DNA from: Burkholderiaceae bacterium
Lineage (GTDB): Bacteria > Pseudomonadota > Gammaproteobacteria > Burkholderiales > Burkholderiaceae_B
Assembly (NCBI GenBank): GCA_004322135.1
Contig: SCSG01000024.1
Location: 1-45,080 of the forward strand
Direction of reading: 5' to 3'
Length of the DNA: 45,080 nt
Part shown: one piece after another, positions 15,956 through 24,086 of the stretch
Numbering within the stretch: the first letter of the stretch is position 1
Layout of the letters: each line of letters opens with the position of its first letter
The notes under the pieces: generated by a model
Database searches by the model: none
Told to the model about the DNA's origin: nothing
What the model saw: only the letters and a program-made list of their open reading frames with translations
Position numbers and translations under genes: made by a program

Positions 15956-16616
15956 ACCAGACAATGACGTTTCCCTTTATGAACAACGGCGGAGATAGGG
16001 CACCTTTGCCGGCTACGCTGTAGACCAGGTACAGCGCCTTGCGGGCATCCAGACCGTTGAATACGCTGGTGTTTATGGACTGGCCCTTGAGTACGATACA
16101 GCGTTCCACGCCGTCCCAGCACAAGCGGGTGCTGACCCTGGTTTTCGAGTTGTACGAGAAACTGGCGTGAACGCGGCTGATTACGGGTGTTGCGCCGGAG
16201 CGGACAACGTGCGCAGTCGGTGTGTATTTCACCGCGACGTCCAGCCCACCCTGGTTAATGGCCGGGCTGACAAGGGTGGAATCCCATAAGGACGCAGTGG
16301 GTGCGCCCGCCGCATGCGCGTGCACCCACGGGACCGATGCCAGCACAGCCGACAGCAACGTAATCAACACAGATAAGCACGCCGGACGGAAAATACGAGT
16401 CTGCCGGGATGCTGCCGCAGATTCTTCGGGTATGGCCGACTTCGCGAGTCTATGTAATTTGATGAGTGGGGCCAAGGTGGTCGAGGTCAAATTCGAAATA
16501 CTCTCCGTTCGCCAGGCTTCCGGTTCATTGCGCCCAAAGCTGCCATGCAGCATGCCGTGCGTGATGTGCGACGCTTTACTGCCATGAGCTAACCACCCCC
16601 GCTGGGATATGAGCAT
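15924..16616 (-). CDS. flhE: FlhE-like secreted protein
   Basis: The C-terminal 130 residues follow the FlhE pattern: a WDSTLVS-type start, VISRVHASFSYNSKTRVSTRL, two close cysteines (RLCWDGVERCIVL), GQSINTSVFNGLDA and VAGKGALSPPLFIKGNVIVWF. FlhE is a periplasmic flagellar accessory protein that limits proton leakage in enterics. A hydrophobic export segment (ACLSVLITLLSAVLASVPWV) lies at about 79-98, leaving an unusually long N-terminal section. No Shine-Dalgarno supports the 16616 start and the true start is probably further in. No flagellar genes are in the window. Its end overlaps the PIG-L gene by 32 bp, convergently. Confidence 0.7.
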   Translation of the reverse strand: MLISQRGWLAHGSKASHITHGMLHGSFGRNEPEAWRTESISNLTSTTLAPLIKLHRLAKSAIPEESAAASRQTRIFRPACLSVLITLLSAVLASVPWVHAHAAGAPTASLWDSTLVSPAINQGGLDVAVKYTPTAHVVRSGATPVISRVHASFSYNSKTRVSTRLCWDGVERCIVLKGQSINTSVFNGLDARKALYLVYSVAGKGALSPPLFIKGNVIVWFTAEPSLRSH

Positions 16617-16703
16617 TGCACGCTATCGGTACGGTAGTCCGTTTCACGTTGGACACCAGGCAATTCGGTATAGTATACAAATACATCTTTGCACGAAAAA
16701 ACC

Positions 16704-17759
16704 ATGACAAAATTCCATGCGGCTTCCCGGTTCGCACCATCGCATGAGTTTCACGAAGACAATCCTCTGGCCGAGCGCAACACCTTGCGGGTACTGGCCC
16801 TGACAGTGGTCATGATGGTGGTCGAAATTGCCGGCGGTTGGTATTACAACTCGATGGCTTTGCTGGCCGACGGCTGGCACATGAGTTCGCACGCGCTGGC
16901 CCTGGGGTTGGCCATCGCGGCTTATGTGTTCGCGCGCAAGTTTGCGCTGGATCAGCGTTTTGCGTTTGGGACCTGGAAAATTGAAATATTGGGCGGATAC
17001 ACCAGCGCTTTGATGCTGCTGGCCATTGCCGTTCTTATGGTTTACGAATCCATCGAACGTCTGTTCAGTCCAAGCCCTGTTTTCTACAACCAGGCGGTCA
17101 TCATCGCTGTGGTAGGCCTCCTGGTGAATCTGGTGTCGGTCTGGATGCTGGGTAATGGCACCGCAGGTGCCCATGCGCACCGTGGCCACGGTCATGGGCA
17201 CGTGCACGTGCGTTATGGCAGGCCGGGCCATTCTGAGACCCCTGGTGATGATGCGGGTAGTGCGGCCCACGGTCACGCGGCCGGCGTACCCAGCGCGCGA
17301 TCGGGCCTTTTATCGCGAGGCCCCGATCGCCAGGATTTGAATCTGCGTTCGGTGTACGTTCATGTCATGGCCGATGCGGCCACATCGGTACTGGCGATCA
17401 TTGCCTTGCTGGGTGGCAAATATTTTGGCCTGAGATGGCTGGACCCGGCAATGGGTCTGATAGGTGCCGCAGTGGTTCTTGTCTGGGCTCTGGGGCTGTT
17501 ACGCGATTCGGGCCTGATTTTGCTGGATGCCGAGATGAATGCACCAGTCGTGAACAGGATACGTGAAGCCGTCACGGCATCTCCGATTGAAGCCGAGCTG
17601 TACGATCTACACGTATGGCGTGTTGGCAAGGGCAAATATGCGTGCATTGTGGGGGTGGCCACGGACGCTGACGTAACCCCCGAGTATTTCCGTAACCGGC
17701 TCGCCTTGCAGCGGGAACTGGCACACATAACCGTCGAAATCAATAAGTTCGCCGCCTGA
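16704..17759 (+). CDS. dmeF: Cation diffusion facilitator, DmeF type
   Basis: A 351-residue inner-membrane metal/proton antiporter with six predicted membrane helices. Metal-binding residues appear in LLADGWHMSSHA (helix 2) and HVMADAATSV (helix 5). The loop between helices 4 and 5 is long and His-rich (AHAHRGHGHGHVHV, then AAHGHAAG), as in DmeF Co/Ni exporters. The C-terminal cytoplasmic domain includes YDLHVWRVGKG. I chose ATG 16704; the frame opens at a TTG five codons earlier. A short AT-rich sequence (GTATAGTATAC) precedes it. The metal could be cobalt, nickel or zinc. Confidence 0.86.
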   Translation: MTKFHAASRFAPSHEFHEDNPLAERNTLRVLALTVVMMVVEIAGGWYYNSMALLADGWHMSSHALALGLAIAAYVFARKFALDQRFAFGTWKIEILGGYTSALMLLAIAVLMVYESIERLFSPSPVFYNQAVIIAVVGLLVNLVSVWMLGNGTAGAHAHRGHGHGHVHVRYGRPGHSETPGDDAGSAAHGHAAGVPSARSGLLSRGPDRQDLNLRSVYVHVMADAATSVLAIIALLGGKYFGLRWLDPAMGLIGAAVVLVWALGLLRDSGLILLDAEMNAPVVNRIREAVTASPIEAELYDLHVWRVGKGKYACIVGVATDADVTPEYFRNRLALQRELAHITVEINKFAA

Positions 17760-17764
17760 GCAGG

Positions 17765-18313
17765 CTATTCCACGCCCATGAGCTTTGCCATGCGGGCGCG
17801 CCACTCGGTTCTGGGCTGGAAGCCAGGCAGCTTTCGCGCGTGCGCCTCGACATGTTCCATGAGTTCGTCGTCGGGCAGGTTGAAATCCACAGGAACCCGC
17901 ATGGGCTGATCCACGTACCATGGCGTGTCGATGAACAGCTCCAGCCGGTTGCCCTCGGGGTCGCGAAGGTAGATGGAAATGGCGTTGCCGTGCGTGACGG
18001 GTCGAATGTCGCTGGCACCGGCGGCGGATAGTTTGTGGTAAAGCGTCTTCAGGGTGCCGAGGCTGTCGGCGCGTAAAGAGACCTGATTGATGATGTTGAA
18101 GTCGATGCTCTCAGGTCGCCCGGTGGCCAGAACGATCTGGTGGTGTTCATCTGGATTGCGGCTGAGGAACACCAGGTTGAAGTCGCCGGTGGGGCCCGAA
18201 AGCGTGCCGCGGTCAGTCACGAAAAAGCCAAGCAGCTCGTGGTAGAACCGCTCCATCTTGTTGATATCCTGAACGTAAAACCCGACGTGGCTGAACGACA
18301 GACCCTGCTGCAT
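17765..18313 (-). CDS. VOC-superfamily (glyoxalase/extradiol dioxygenase-like) protein
   Basis: This 182-residue protein consists of paired beta-alpha-beta-beta-beta modules. Likely metal ligands are His in FSHVGFYVQD, His in DEHHQIVLATG and Glu in GNRLELFID, the pattern of type I extradiol dioxygenases and glyoxalases. I chose MQQGLSF because GAGGG lies just upstream; an ATG seven codons earlier is possible. It is divergent from an MhpA-like hydroxylase gene with a shared 115-bp AT-rich promoter region, so ring cleavage of the hydroxylated product is a reasonable guess. It is shorter than most extradiol dioxygenases, so the reaction remains open. Confidence 0.8.
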   Translation of the reverse strand: MQQGLSFSHVGFYVQDINKMERFYHELLGFFVTDRGTLSGPTGDFNLVFLSRNPDEHHQIVLATGRPESIDFNIINQVSLRADSLGTLKTLYHKLSAAGASDIRPVTHGNAISIYLRDPEGNRLELFIDTPWYVDQPMRVPVDFNLPDDELMEHVEAHARKLPGFQPRTEWRARMAKLMGVE

Positions 18314-18376
18314 GGCACCCTCATGACTTATCATCGAAAAATACCATCTTACGGTATAAAATCGTATACAACAATA

Positions 18377-18398
18377 ATTAAATTATCATAATATGATA
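18377..18398. promoter_or_regulatory. Candidate operator of the MhpA-like gene
   Basis: Positions 18384-18398 read TATCATAATATGATA, with 6-bp arms around AAT. The block overlaps ATTAAATTATCATAA (18377-18391), which recurs with one base changed at 20938-20952 beside the IclR regulator gene. The site is 31 bp upstream of the hydroxylase start and within the divergent promoter region shared with the VOC gene. IclR binding is inference. Confidence 0.5.
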
Positions 18399-18428
18399 TT
18401 TTAATATTCAACTATCCGGGAGGAACGC

Positions 18429-19925
18429 ATGCTGGACGTCGCAATAATCGGCTTGGGCCCCGTGGGTGCCACGCTGGCCAACCTGATGGGGAATATGGGG
18501 CTTTCAGTGGTTGCCTTCGACCGCGCCACGGAAATCTACCCCTTGCCCAGGGCAGTGCATTTCGACGGCGAGACCATGCGGGTGTTCCAGGAGGCCGGCG
18601 TCGCCGACGAATTGCTGCGATGCGTGCACGTATCGCCCGGCATGAAATTCGTAAATGCCGAGGGTGCACTGCTGGTGGACTGGCCGCGTCCCATGGAAAT
18701 CGGCCATCATGGCTGGCATGCCAGCTACCGGTTTCATCAGCCCGACCTTGAGCGTCTGTTGCGCGCCAGGCTACGAAGCAGGCCGCAGGTGCAGCTGAAA
18801 CTGGGCTGCGATGTGTACGCGGTCGATGAACGTGACGGGCACCTCACGCTGCGCTATGAAGACGCCCACCAGGGCAGTCTCCATGCCCTGGATGCTCGTT
18901 ACGTCGTTGGTTGCGACGGTGCGCGATCGCTTGTACGGCGCCTCATCGGCTCCGAGCTTGAAGATCTTGGACTGCACGAGCGATGGCTGGTGTTTGACAT
19001 CATCCTGAAGCGGCCCTGGGCCAGGTCTCTGGGCGACTTCAGCATACAGTTCTGTAACCCGAAGCGGCCCTCCACGTATGTGCGCGGGGTAGGCAACCGC
19101 CGGCGCTGGGAAATCATGCTCATGCCGGGCGACGACGTCACGGAAATCGTGCGGCCCGAAAACATCTGGCCCCTGGTTCGAAAGTGGATCACGCCTGACG
19201 ACGCTGACCTGGAACGGGGTGCGGTGTACACCTTTCACTCAGTAATCGCGCATGAATGGCGCAAGGGGCGGCTATTGCTGGCGGGCGATGCCGCGCATCA
19301 GACGCCTCCGTTCCTGGGGCAGGGCATGTGTGCCGGAATCCGTGACGTGGCTAACCTTGCCTGGAAGCTCCGGGCCGTGATTTCCGGCGAGGCCAGCCCA
19401 GCCCTGCTCGACACCTACCAGGCCGAGCGCCGTCCACACGTGGCCGAGTTCATCGAGCTAGCCGTGAGGATGGGCCGGCTGATCCAGGCTACGGGCGAGT
19501 CTCAGGCGCAGGAGCGCGACAGGCGTTTCGACGGAAACCCCGAGCTCATGAACAGCATCAGTCCCGCGCTCGGACCCAGCCCGCTGAACGGCGCCATCGC
19601 GGGCGGAGGAACGCTTTCATGGCAGCCAATGCTGGCAGATGGACGCCGCATGGATGACGTGATGGGCGCGGCACACTTTTGCCTGGTGGCAAGGCCGCAG
19701 TGGGAGGGCGCCGAGCTGGAAGCGGTGTGCGCCAAAAGCCCGCTGAAGCTCAAGCTGGTGTTAGCGACGGATCCTTCTGTTCTTTCCTGGCTTGATGCAC
19801 TGCATGCGGACGTAGCAGTGATAAGGCCCGACCGCTATCTGCTGGGTACAGCAACCACGCTGGACGAGGTGAGACAACTCTGCCGCCGTATCAGTACATT
19901 CGACGTGGCGGTGACCGCCGGTTGA
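18429..19925 (+). CDS. mhpA: MhpA-like FAD-dependent aromatic hydroxylase
   Basis: A 498-residue class A flavin monooxygenase. It shows the FAD/Rossmann motif GLGPVGATLANLMG at 8-21, the conserved DG motif in VVGCDGARSLVRR and the second FAD motif LLAGDAAHQTPPFLGQGM followed by AGIRD. These match 3-(3-hydroxyphenyl)propionate hydroxylase (MhpA), which hydroxylates a phenolic ring ortho to OH using NADH and O2. GGGAGG lies just before the ATG. The neighbours (VOC protein, IclR regulator, HAAT binding protein) fit an aromatic catabolic locus, but the other mhp genes (B, C, D, F, E) are missing here, so the exact substrate is uncertain. Confidence 0.85.
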   Translation: MLDVAIIGLGPVGATLANLMGNMGLSVVAFDRATEIYPLPRAVHFDGETMRVFQEAGVADELLRCVHVSPGMKFVNAEGALLVDWPRPMEIGHHGWHASYRFHQPDLERLLRARLRSRPQVQLKLGCDVYAVDERDGHLTLRYEDAHQGSLHALDARYVVGCDGARSLVRRLIGSELEDLGLHERWLVFDIILKRPWARSLGDFSIQFCNPKRPSTYVRGVGNRRRWEIMLMPGDDVTEIVRPENIWPLVRKWITPDDADLERGAVYTFHSVIAHEWRKGRLLLAGDAAHQTPPFLGQGMCAGIRDVANLAWKLRAVISGEASPALLDTYQAERRPHVAEFIELAVRMGRLIQATGESQAQERDRRFDGNPELMNSISPALGPSPLNGAIAGGGTLSWQPMLADGRRMDDVMGAAHFCLVARPQWEGAELEAVCAKSPLKLKLVLATDPSVLSWLDALHADVAVIRPDRYLLGTATTLDEVRQLCRRISTFDVAVTAG

Positions 19926-20010
19926 TTTGAATGCCTGACGTCGGCGCGTTGCCTGGTCGTGCCGCGTTATCCTTTTCTTGTGACGGTAGGCTGCTGCTGT
20001 CCGATTCGCA

Positions 20011-20769
20011 TCACTTTGCGATTGACGCATCTGCGCGTACGGCGTCGGTAAGCTGCTGTGCTGCTGCTGCCAGCAGTTCGAGCAGCTTGGCGTGATTCAT
20101 GAAGTCGATCCTGCGCGCCGGGATGACTAGAGCCAAAGCCCCAACCGCCTGCGGCCCTTCGTCAAAGAACGGAACCGCGATCGCCCCCACATCGGGTTCC
20201 AGCTCGCCCTTGGACACGTAATACCCGGCCTTGCGAGTTTTTTGCAGGGTTTCCCAGAAAATGCCCCAGCTGGCCGATAACGGAAAATCGGACATCTCGG
20301 AGCCATGGCCGTCGTACAGGCGCTTGAGCTTGGCTTTCGGCAGCGTGGCGAGGATGACCTTGGGCGCGGCACCAAGGAACAGTGGCCGCAGCCTTCCCCG
20401 CCCATATGCCAGGTGCAGCCCGTCGGCGCCCGATTCACGATGCGTGTCGACGATTTCGTCATCGAACAGGCGCGTCATGACACAGTCACAACCGGTCTGG
20501 TTCGCCAGATCGCTCATCAGAGACTGGCCTACGGTGTAGAACCTGTCGGTCGTGCGCAGCTGGTAGTCCAGGGTGATGATGCGCGATCCCAGCGTGTAGC
20601 TGCCCGTTCCCATGCGTCGCAGCAGCCCTGCATTGACTAGTTCACGCACGTAGCGATACCCGGTCGGCGCCGAGCATCCGAGGCGGGCCGCGATGCCTTC
20701 GGCCGACCACGAGGTGGCGTCGATCGTGAACAGGTCAAGAACAGACAGCATTTTGGAAAGACTGGACAT
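20011..20769 (-). CDS. IclR-family transcriptional regulator
   Basis: This 252-residue regulator has an N-terminal winged helix at about 5-65 (LSKMLSVLDLF, GIAARLGCSAPTGYRYVREL) and an effector-binding IclR domain (CDCVMTRLFDDEIVDTHRESG, KVILATLPKAKLKRLY, GYYVSKGELEPDVGAIAVPFF). The start MSSLSKML was chosen from the AGGA about 6 bp upstream and family length; the frame continues 35 codons upstream. It lies between the MhpA-like gene (convergent) and an orphan binding protein (divergent). MhpR and PcaU-type IclR proteins activate aromatic pathways, so control of both neighbours is likely. Confidence 0.88.
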   Translation of the reverse strand: MSSLSKMLSVLDLFTIDATSWSAEGIAARLGCSAPTGYRYVRELVNAGLLRRMGTGSYTLGSRIITLDYQLRTTDRFYTVGQSLMSDLANQTGCDCVMTRLFDDEIVDTHRESGADGLHLAYGRGRLRPLFLGAAPKVILATLPKAKLKRLYDGHGSEMSDFPLSASWGIFWETLQKTRKAGYYVSKGELEPDVGAIAVPFFDEGPQAVGALALVIPARRIDFMNHAKLLELLAAAAQQLTDAVRADASIAK

Positions 20770-20917
20770 GGGTATCCTGCTGGGTGCTTTGGCGCGCGTT
20801 GCGATGCTGAACGGGAAGTAGCGCGGCGCAACTGAAGGTGCGGTGATTGTAGCCCCTGATGGCATCAGCTTCATCTATCTCATTGCAGCAATTTAAGAGA
20901 AATACCAATTATAAATT

Positions 20918-20958
20918 TTATATTTATATATTGAATTATTAAATTATGATAAATATAA
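20918..20958. promoter_or_regulatory. AT-rich dyad in IclR/binding-protein intergenic region
   Basis: The 445-bp space between the two divergent genes (20770-21214) has a strikingly AT-rich core at 20890-20969. Within it TTATATTTAT (20918-20927) and ATAAATATAA (20949-20958) are perfect 10-bp arms, and ATTAAATTATGATAA (20938-20952) repeats the motif found before the MhpA-like gene. CCAATT and AATTGG flank the core. The GC-rich remainder (20970-21200) shows no gene I can support. Confidence 0.5.
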
Positions 20959-21214
20959 TAAAAAATTGGAAGGCGAGAATACGCTTTCAGTCTGATTCAG
21001 GTGGCAGTACTGCGCGCCGCCAGCAAGTTGTTGGCGTTGGTGCCTGGCGTGCAAATGTTCACAGTCTGTACGGGTGAACCATCGGCAGCCGCCGCTTTTA
21101 ACCCTGGCCTACGGGCCTCGCTTCTTCGCGCGTGGCCGGCTCGAAGAGGCGAACATCACATCGAAGTGGGTCCGTACGGGCCGGGTAATTTTCCGTTCTT
21201 ACAGGAGATTGGCA

Positions 21215-22384
21215 ATGCGGCATTTCAGGCTTAAATCTTTGGCCCTAATGGGTCTGCTGGCAGTAGCGACGGCGGCGCAGGCCGACATTAAGGTGGGCGT
21301 CATCCTGTCCACTACCGGCCCCGCAGCTTCGCTGGGTATATTCGAGAAAAACGCTGTACTGCTCGGACCCACCGAAGTCGCCGGGCAGAAGATTGACTAT
21401 ATCTTCTTCGACGATGGCTCCGATTCCACCACGGCGGTCAAGACTGCCCGCCGCCTCATCACCGACGACAATGTGGATGTCATCATCGGGCCCACCACCA
21501 CCCCCGCAGCCATGTCGCTGATTCCGGTCGTAGCCGAAGGCAAAACGCCCAACATCACCCAGGGGCCCACTAATGCACTGGTTCAACCCGTCGATGATGA
21601 GCGACGCTGGGTGTTCAAAACCACCACCAACGACGAGCACGAAGCCAACCCCCTGTTCGCCCAGATGCATCGCAGCCACGTCAAGAGGCTGGCCTTCATC
21701 GGCTTTTCCGACTCGTATGGCGACCAATGGGAAAAACTCACGCGCCGCTACGTGGCATCACCAGACGGGCCAGGAAGGGGAATCGAATTGGTTGCCGCCG
21801 AGCGTTACGCCAGGCCCGACACCTCGGTCACCTCACAAGTACTCAAAATACTTTCCAGAAGCCCCGACGCCGTACTGGTTGCCGGGTCCGGCGGAGGCGC
21901 GGCCACCGCGGTACTCGAGCTGCGCAATCGCGGCTACAAGAAAGACATCTACGTAACGCTTGGGGCGACGTTTGGCGATTTCCTCAAACTTAGCGGCAAG
22001 AACGCCGAAGGTGTCTACGCGCCATTCGCGGCGGTCATGGGCGTAAATCAGGTGCCTGACTCGTACGTCGCTAAAAAGGGCGTTGAACACTTCGTCGCGC
22101 TTTATGATGGCAAGTACGGTAAGGGCACTTCCAATATTTTCGCGGCTGGTGCGTGGGATGCCACCAAGCTGATCGAGGCGGCGGCGCCGGAGGCCCTGAA
22201 AAAGGCCAAGCCGGGCACACCTGAGTTCCGGGCGGCGCTGCGCGATGCAATCGAAAATGTAAAAGATTACGATGGCGCGCGTGGCCGCTACACGATGACG
22301 AGCCAGGACCACGCGGGCCTCGATTCCAGCGCTCTGATGCTGGGGCAGCTTAAGAACGGGCACTGGACGCTGGTACAGCCGTAG
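21215..22384 (+). CDS. ABC transporter periplasmic binding protein (HAAT/LivJ type), orphan
   Basis: A 389-residue exported protein. The signal peptide MRHFRLKSLALMGLLAVATA is followed by ADIKVGVILSTTGPAASLG and a type I periplasmic-binding fold (VKTARRLITDDNVDVIIGPTT, AFIGFSDSYGDQWEKL). AGGAG lies 7 bp before the chosen ATG; the frame runs 47 codons further upstream through non-family sequence. No permease or ATPase gene is next to it, so it may feed the livHMGF transporter at 8.8-12.1 kb or another one elsewhere. Given the MhpA-like and IclR genes beside it, an aromatic carboxylate ligand is likely. Confidence 0.9.
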   Translation: MRHFRLKSLALMGLLAVATAAQADIKVGVILSTTGPAASLGIFEKNAVLLGPTEVAGQKIDYIFFDDGSDSTTAVKTARRLITDDNVDVIIGPTTTPAAMSLIPVVAEGKTPNITQGPTNALVQPVDDERRWVFKTTTNDEHEANPLFAQMHRSHVKRLAFIGFSDSYGDQWEKLTRRYVASPDGPGRGIELVAAERYARPDTSVTSQVLKILSRSPDAVLVAGSGGGAATAVLELRNRGYKKDIYVTLGATFGDFLKLSGKNAEGVYAPFAAVMGVNQVPDSYVAKKGVEHFVALYDGKYGKGTSNIFAAGAWDATKLIEAAAPEALKKAKPGTPEFRAALRDAIENVKDYDGARGRYTMTSQDHAGLDSSALMLGQLKNGHWTLVQP

Positions 22385-22406
22385 GCGCGGCGCAGGGCTG
22401 GCCCTC

Positions 22407-23474
22407 TTAGTGACTTTTATCCGCGATGCTGGCAAGCAGATCGCGCCACGAGCTTTTGAAAGCGCTGGCGCCTTCTTCCTGAAGCTGCGTGGCAAGCTTG
22501 GTAATGTCGACCCCAGCGCGTTCGACTGCCGCGACGGTGTCGTCGGCGGCGGCGCCGTCTTTCGGCATTGGCGTCGCGTCCGGAGCGCCGGGTTCGTTCA
22601 GCGCAAGCAGCGTCTTTTCAGGCAGGGTATTGATGGTGCCCGGCGCGGCCAGCGCGTCAGCGTAATAGGTCAGCGGCAGTGCAGGGTCTTTTGTGCCGGT
22701 GCTGGCCCAAAGTACGCGTTGGGGCAGGGCACCGGCCTCGGCCAGTGTCTGCCAGCCCGGAGATGCGAGCCGGTCCAGGCTGGTCTTGTAGATTTGCCCG
22801 CAGATCGCCACTCCCAGCTGATTGTTAAGTGTGGGAGGCAGCTTGTCTGCCACAGCCTTGTCCCAGCGGCTTACGAAAATTGAAGCGACGCAATGCACCC
22901 TCGGGTCCAGTCCGGCATCAATGCGCCGGGCTATTCCCTGCTGGTAAGCGTTATTGGCTGAAATGTACTGTTCGCGCGAAAACAGCAGGGTCACATTGAC
23001 AGGTATCCCTGCGAAGATTGATTCTTCAATGGCGCGAGCACCCGCAACAGTGCCGGGGATCTTGATGAACAAGTTCTTGCAGTCGGCCTGTCGGTGCAAT
23101 CGCTTGGCCTGCTCGATCGTCGCATCGGCGTCATTGACCAGGATCGGGGATACTTCCAGGGAGACCCAGCCATCCACGCCGGCACTTGCTGCGTGAGCCT
23201 GAAGGAACAGCTCGGCCGCCCGTTTGAGGTCTTCGATCGCCAGCTCGAAGAAAAGGGCTTCACCGGATTTCCCTTCTTTAGCCTTTCGCCGGATGGCGCC
23301 GTCGTACGTTTTGCTGGTACAGATGGCCTGGTTGAATATCGTGGGATTTGAGGTGAGCCCAGTCAGAGAGAGTTCGCCACACCAGCGATCAAGCGTTCCA
23401 TCATCGAGCAGTTTGCGGGTGATGTTGTCCAGCCACAGGCTTTGGCCTATTGCGTGCAATTGTTTCAGTGCCAT
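22407..23474 (-). CDS. tal: Transaldolase
   Basis: This 355-residue enzyme of the non-oxidative pentose phosphate pathway interconverts sedoheptulose 7-phosphate/glyceraldehyde 3-phosphate with erythrose 4-phosphate/fructose 6-phosphate. The Schiff-base lysine is Lys138 in NLFIKIPGT, with TSNPTIFNQAI at 41-51, VSLEVSPILVNDA and NVTLLFSREQY. The length fits the TAL subclass found in actinobacteria and some proteobacteria. It is a single gene with its own upstream region of 204 bp. A phosphoketolase, which also acts on pentose phosphates, is encoded 10 kb away. Confidence 0.95.
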   Translation of the reverse strand: MALKQLHAIGQSLWLDNITRKLLDDGTLDRWCGELSLTGLTSNPTIFNQAICTSKTYDGAIRRKAKEGKSGEALFFELAIEDLKRAAELFLQAHAASAGVDGWVSLEVSPILVNDADATIEQAKRLHRQADCKNLFIKIPGTVAGARAIEESIFAGIPVNVTLLFSREQYISANNAYQQGIARRIDAGLDPRVHCVASIFVSRWDKAVADKLPPTLNNQLGVAICGQIYKTSLDRLASPGWQTLAEAGALPQRVLWASTGTKDPALPLTYYADALAAPGTINTLPEKTLLALNEPGAPDATPMPKDGAAADDTVAAVERAGVDITKLATQLQEEGASAFKSSWRDLLASIADKSH

Positions 23475-23678
23475 GAAAATTCCTCGCTTGCAAAGAAATG
23501 GGCGGCTTCAGGTCGCGGTGCCAGCGGCCGTACCACGGCATTACCCAACACCGGTAAAAGCTGGGGCGCAACTGTACAACAGGCATTGCCTGGCGCCGCC
23601 ACGAACATGCTTATAGTTAAAAGATAGCATGTTCTGACGTGGCTGCCTCACAGGCGCAGCGGCAGTATACTTTTCCCC

Positions 23679-23975
23679 ATGAAAAAGCTTGCCAAAAACC
23701 TCGGTGTTGAGACAGTCTCGGCCCGGATAACGGGCCACGTGCAAGGCGTCGGCTTTCGGGCCGCCACCGTCCGGCAGGCGCACCTCTTGGGCATAACCGG
23801 CTGGGTCCGAAACAACAGCGACGATTCGGTCGAAGCGTTGTTGCAAGGCCCGCACGAGCAGATCGATCGTATGCTGTCGTGGCTTCTCGTCGGACCACCC
23901 GCTGCACGCGTGAAAGAAGTCGTGAATGAGCAGGTGACCATTGAGCGGCACTTCGATCGGTTCGAACAGATCTAG
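23679..23975 (+). CDS. acyP: Acylphosphatase
   Basis: A 98-residue acylphosphatase that hydrolyses carboxyl-phosphate anhydrides. The catalytic Arg27 is in GHVQGVGFR and Asn45 in GWVRNN, both in the canonical spacing, with the late VEALLQGP strand. It begins just after a stretch of AT-rich DNA and stands 111 bp before the glutathionyl-hydroquinone reductase gene on the same strand. Confidence 0.95.
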   Translation: MKKLAKNLGVETVSARITGHVQGVGFRAATVRQAHLLGITGWVRNNSDDSVEALLQGPHEQIDRMLSWLLVGPPAARVKEVVNEQVTIERHFDRFEQI

Positions 23976-24086
23976 TGTAAACCTGCTATTCTTGGCCGAG
24001 GTTTCGTGTGGGCTGCTGATCTGGCCCATCAGGCTGACTTCAAGGCACGAGGGTGTGGTTATCACACCAGGTGGCAGGAGGAAAAA

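Noticed and set aside
23475-23678. Gene or RNA between tal and acyP
   Set aside because: Nothing beyond divergent promoter-like AT-rich DNA near acyP could be supported.
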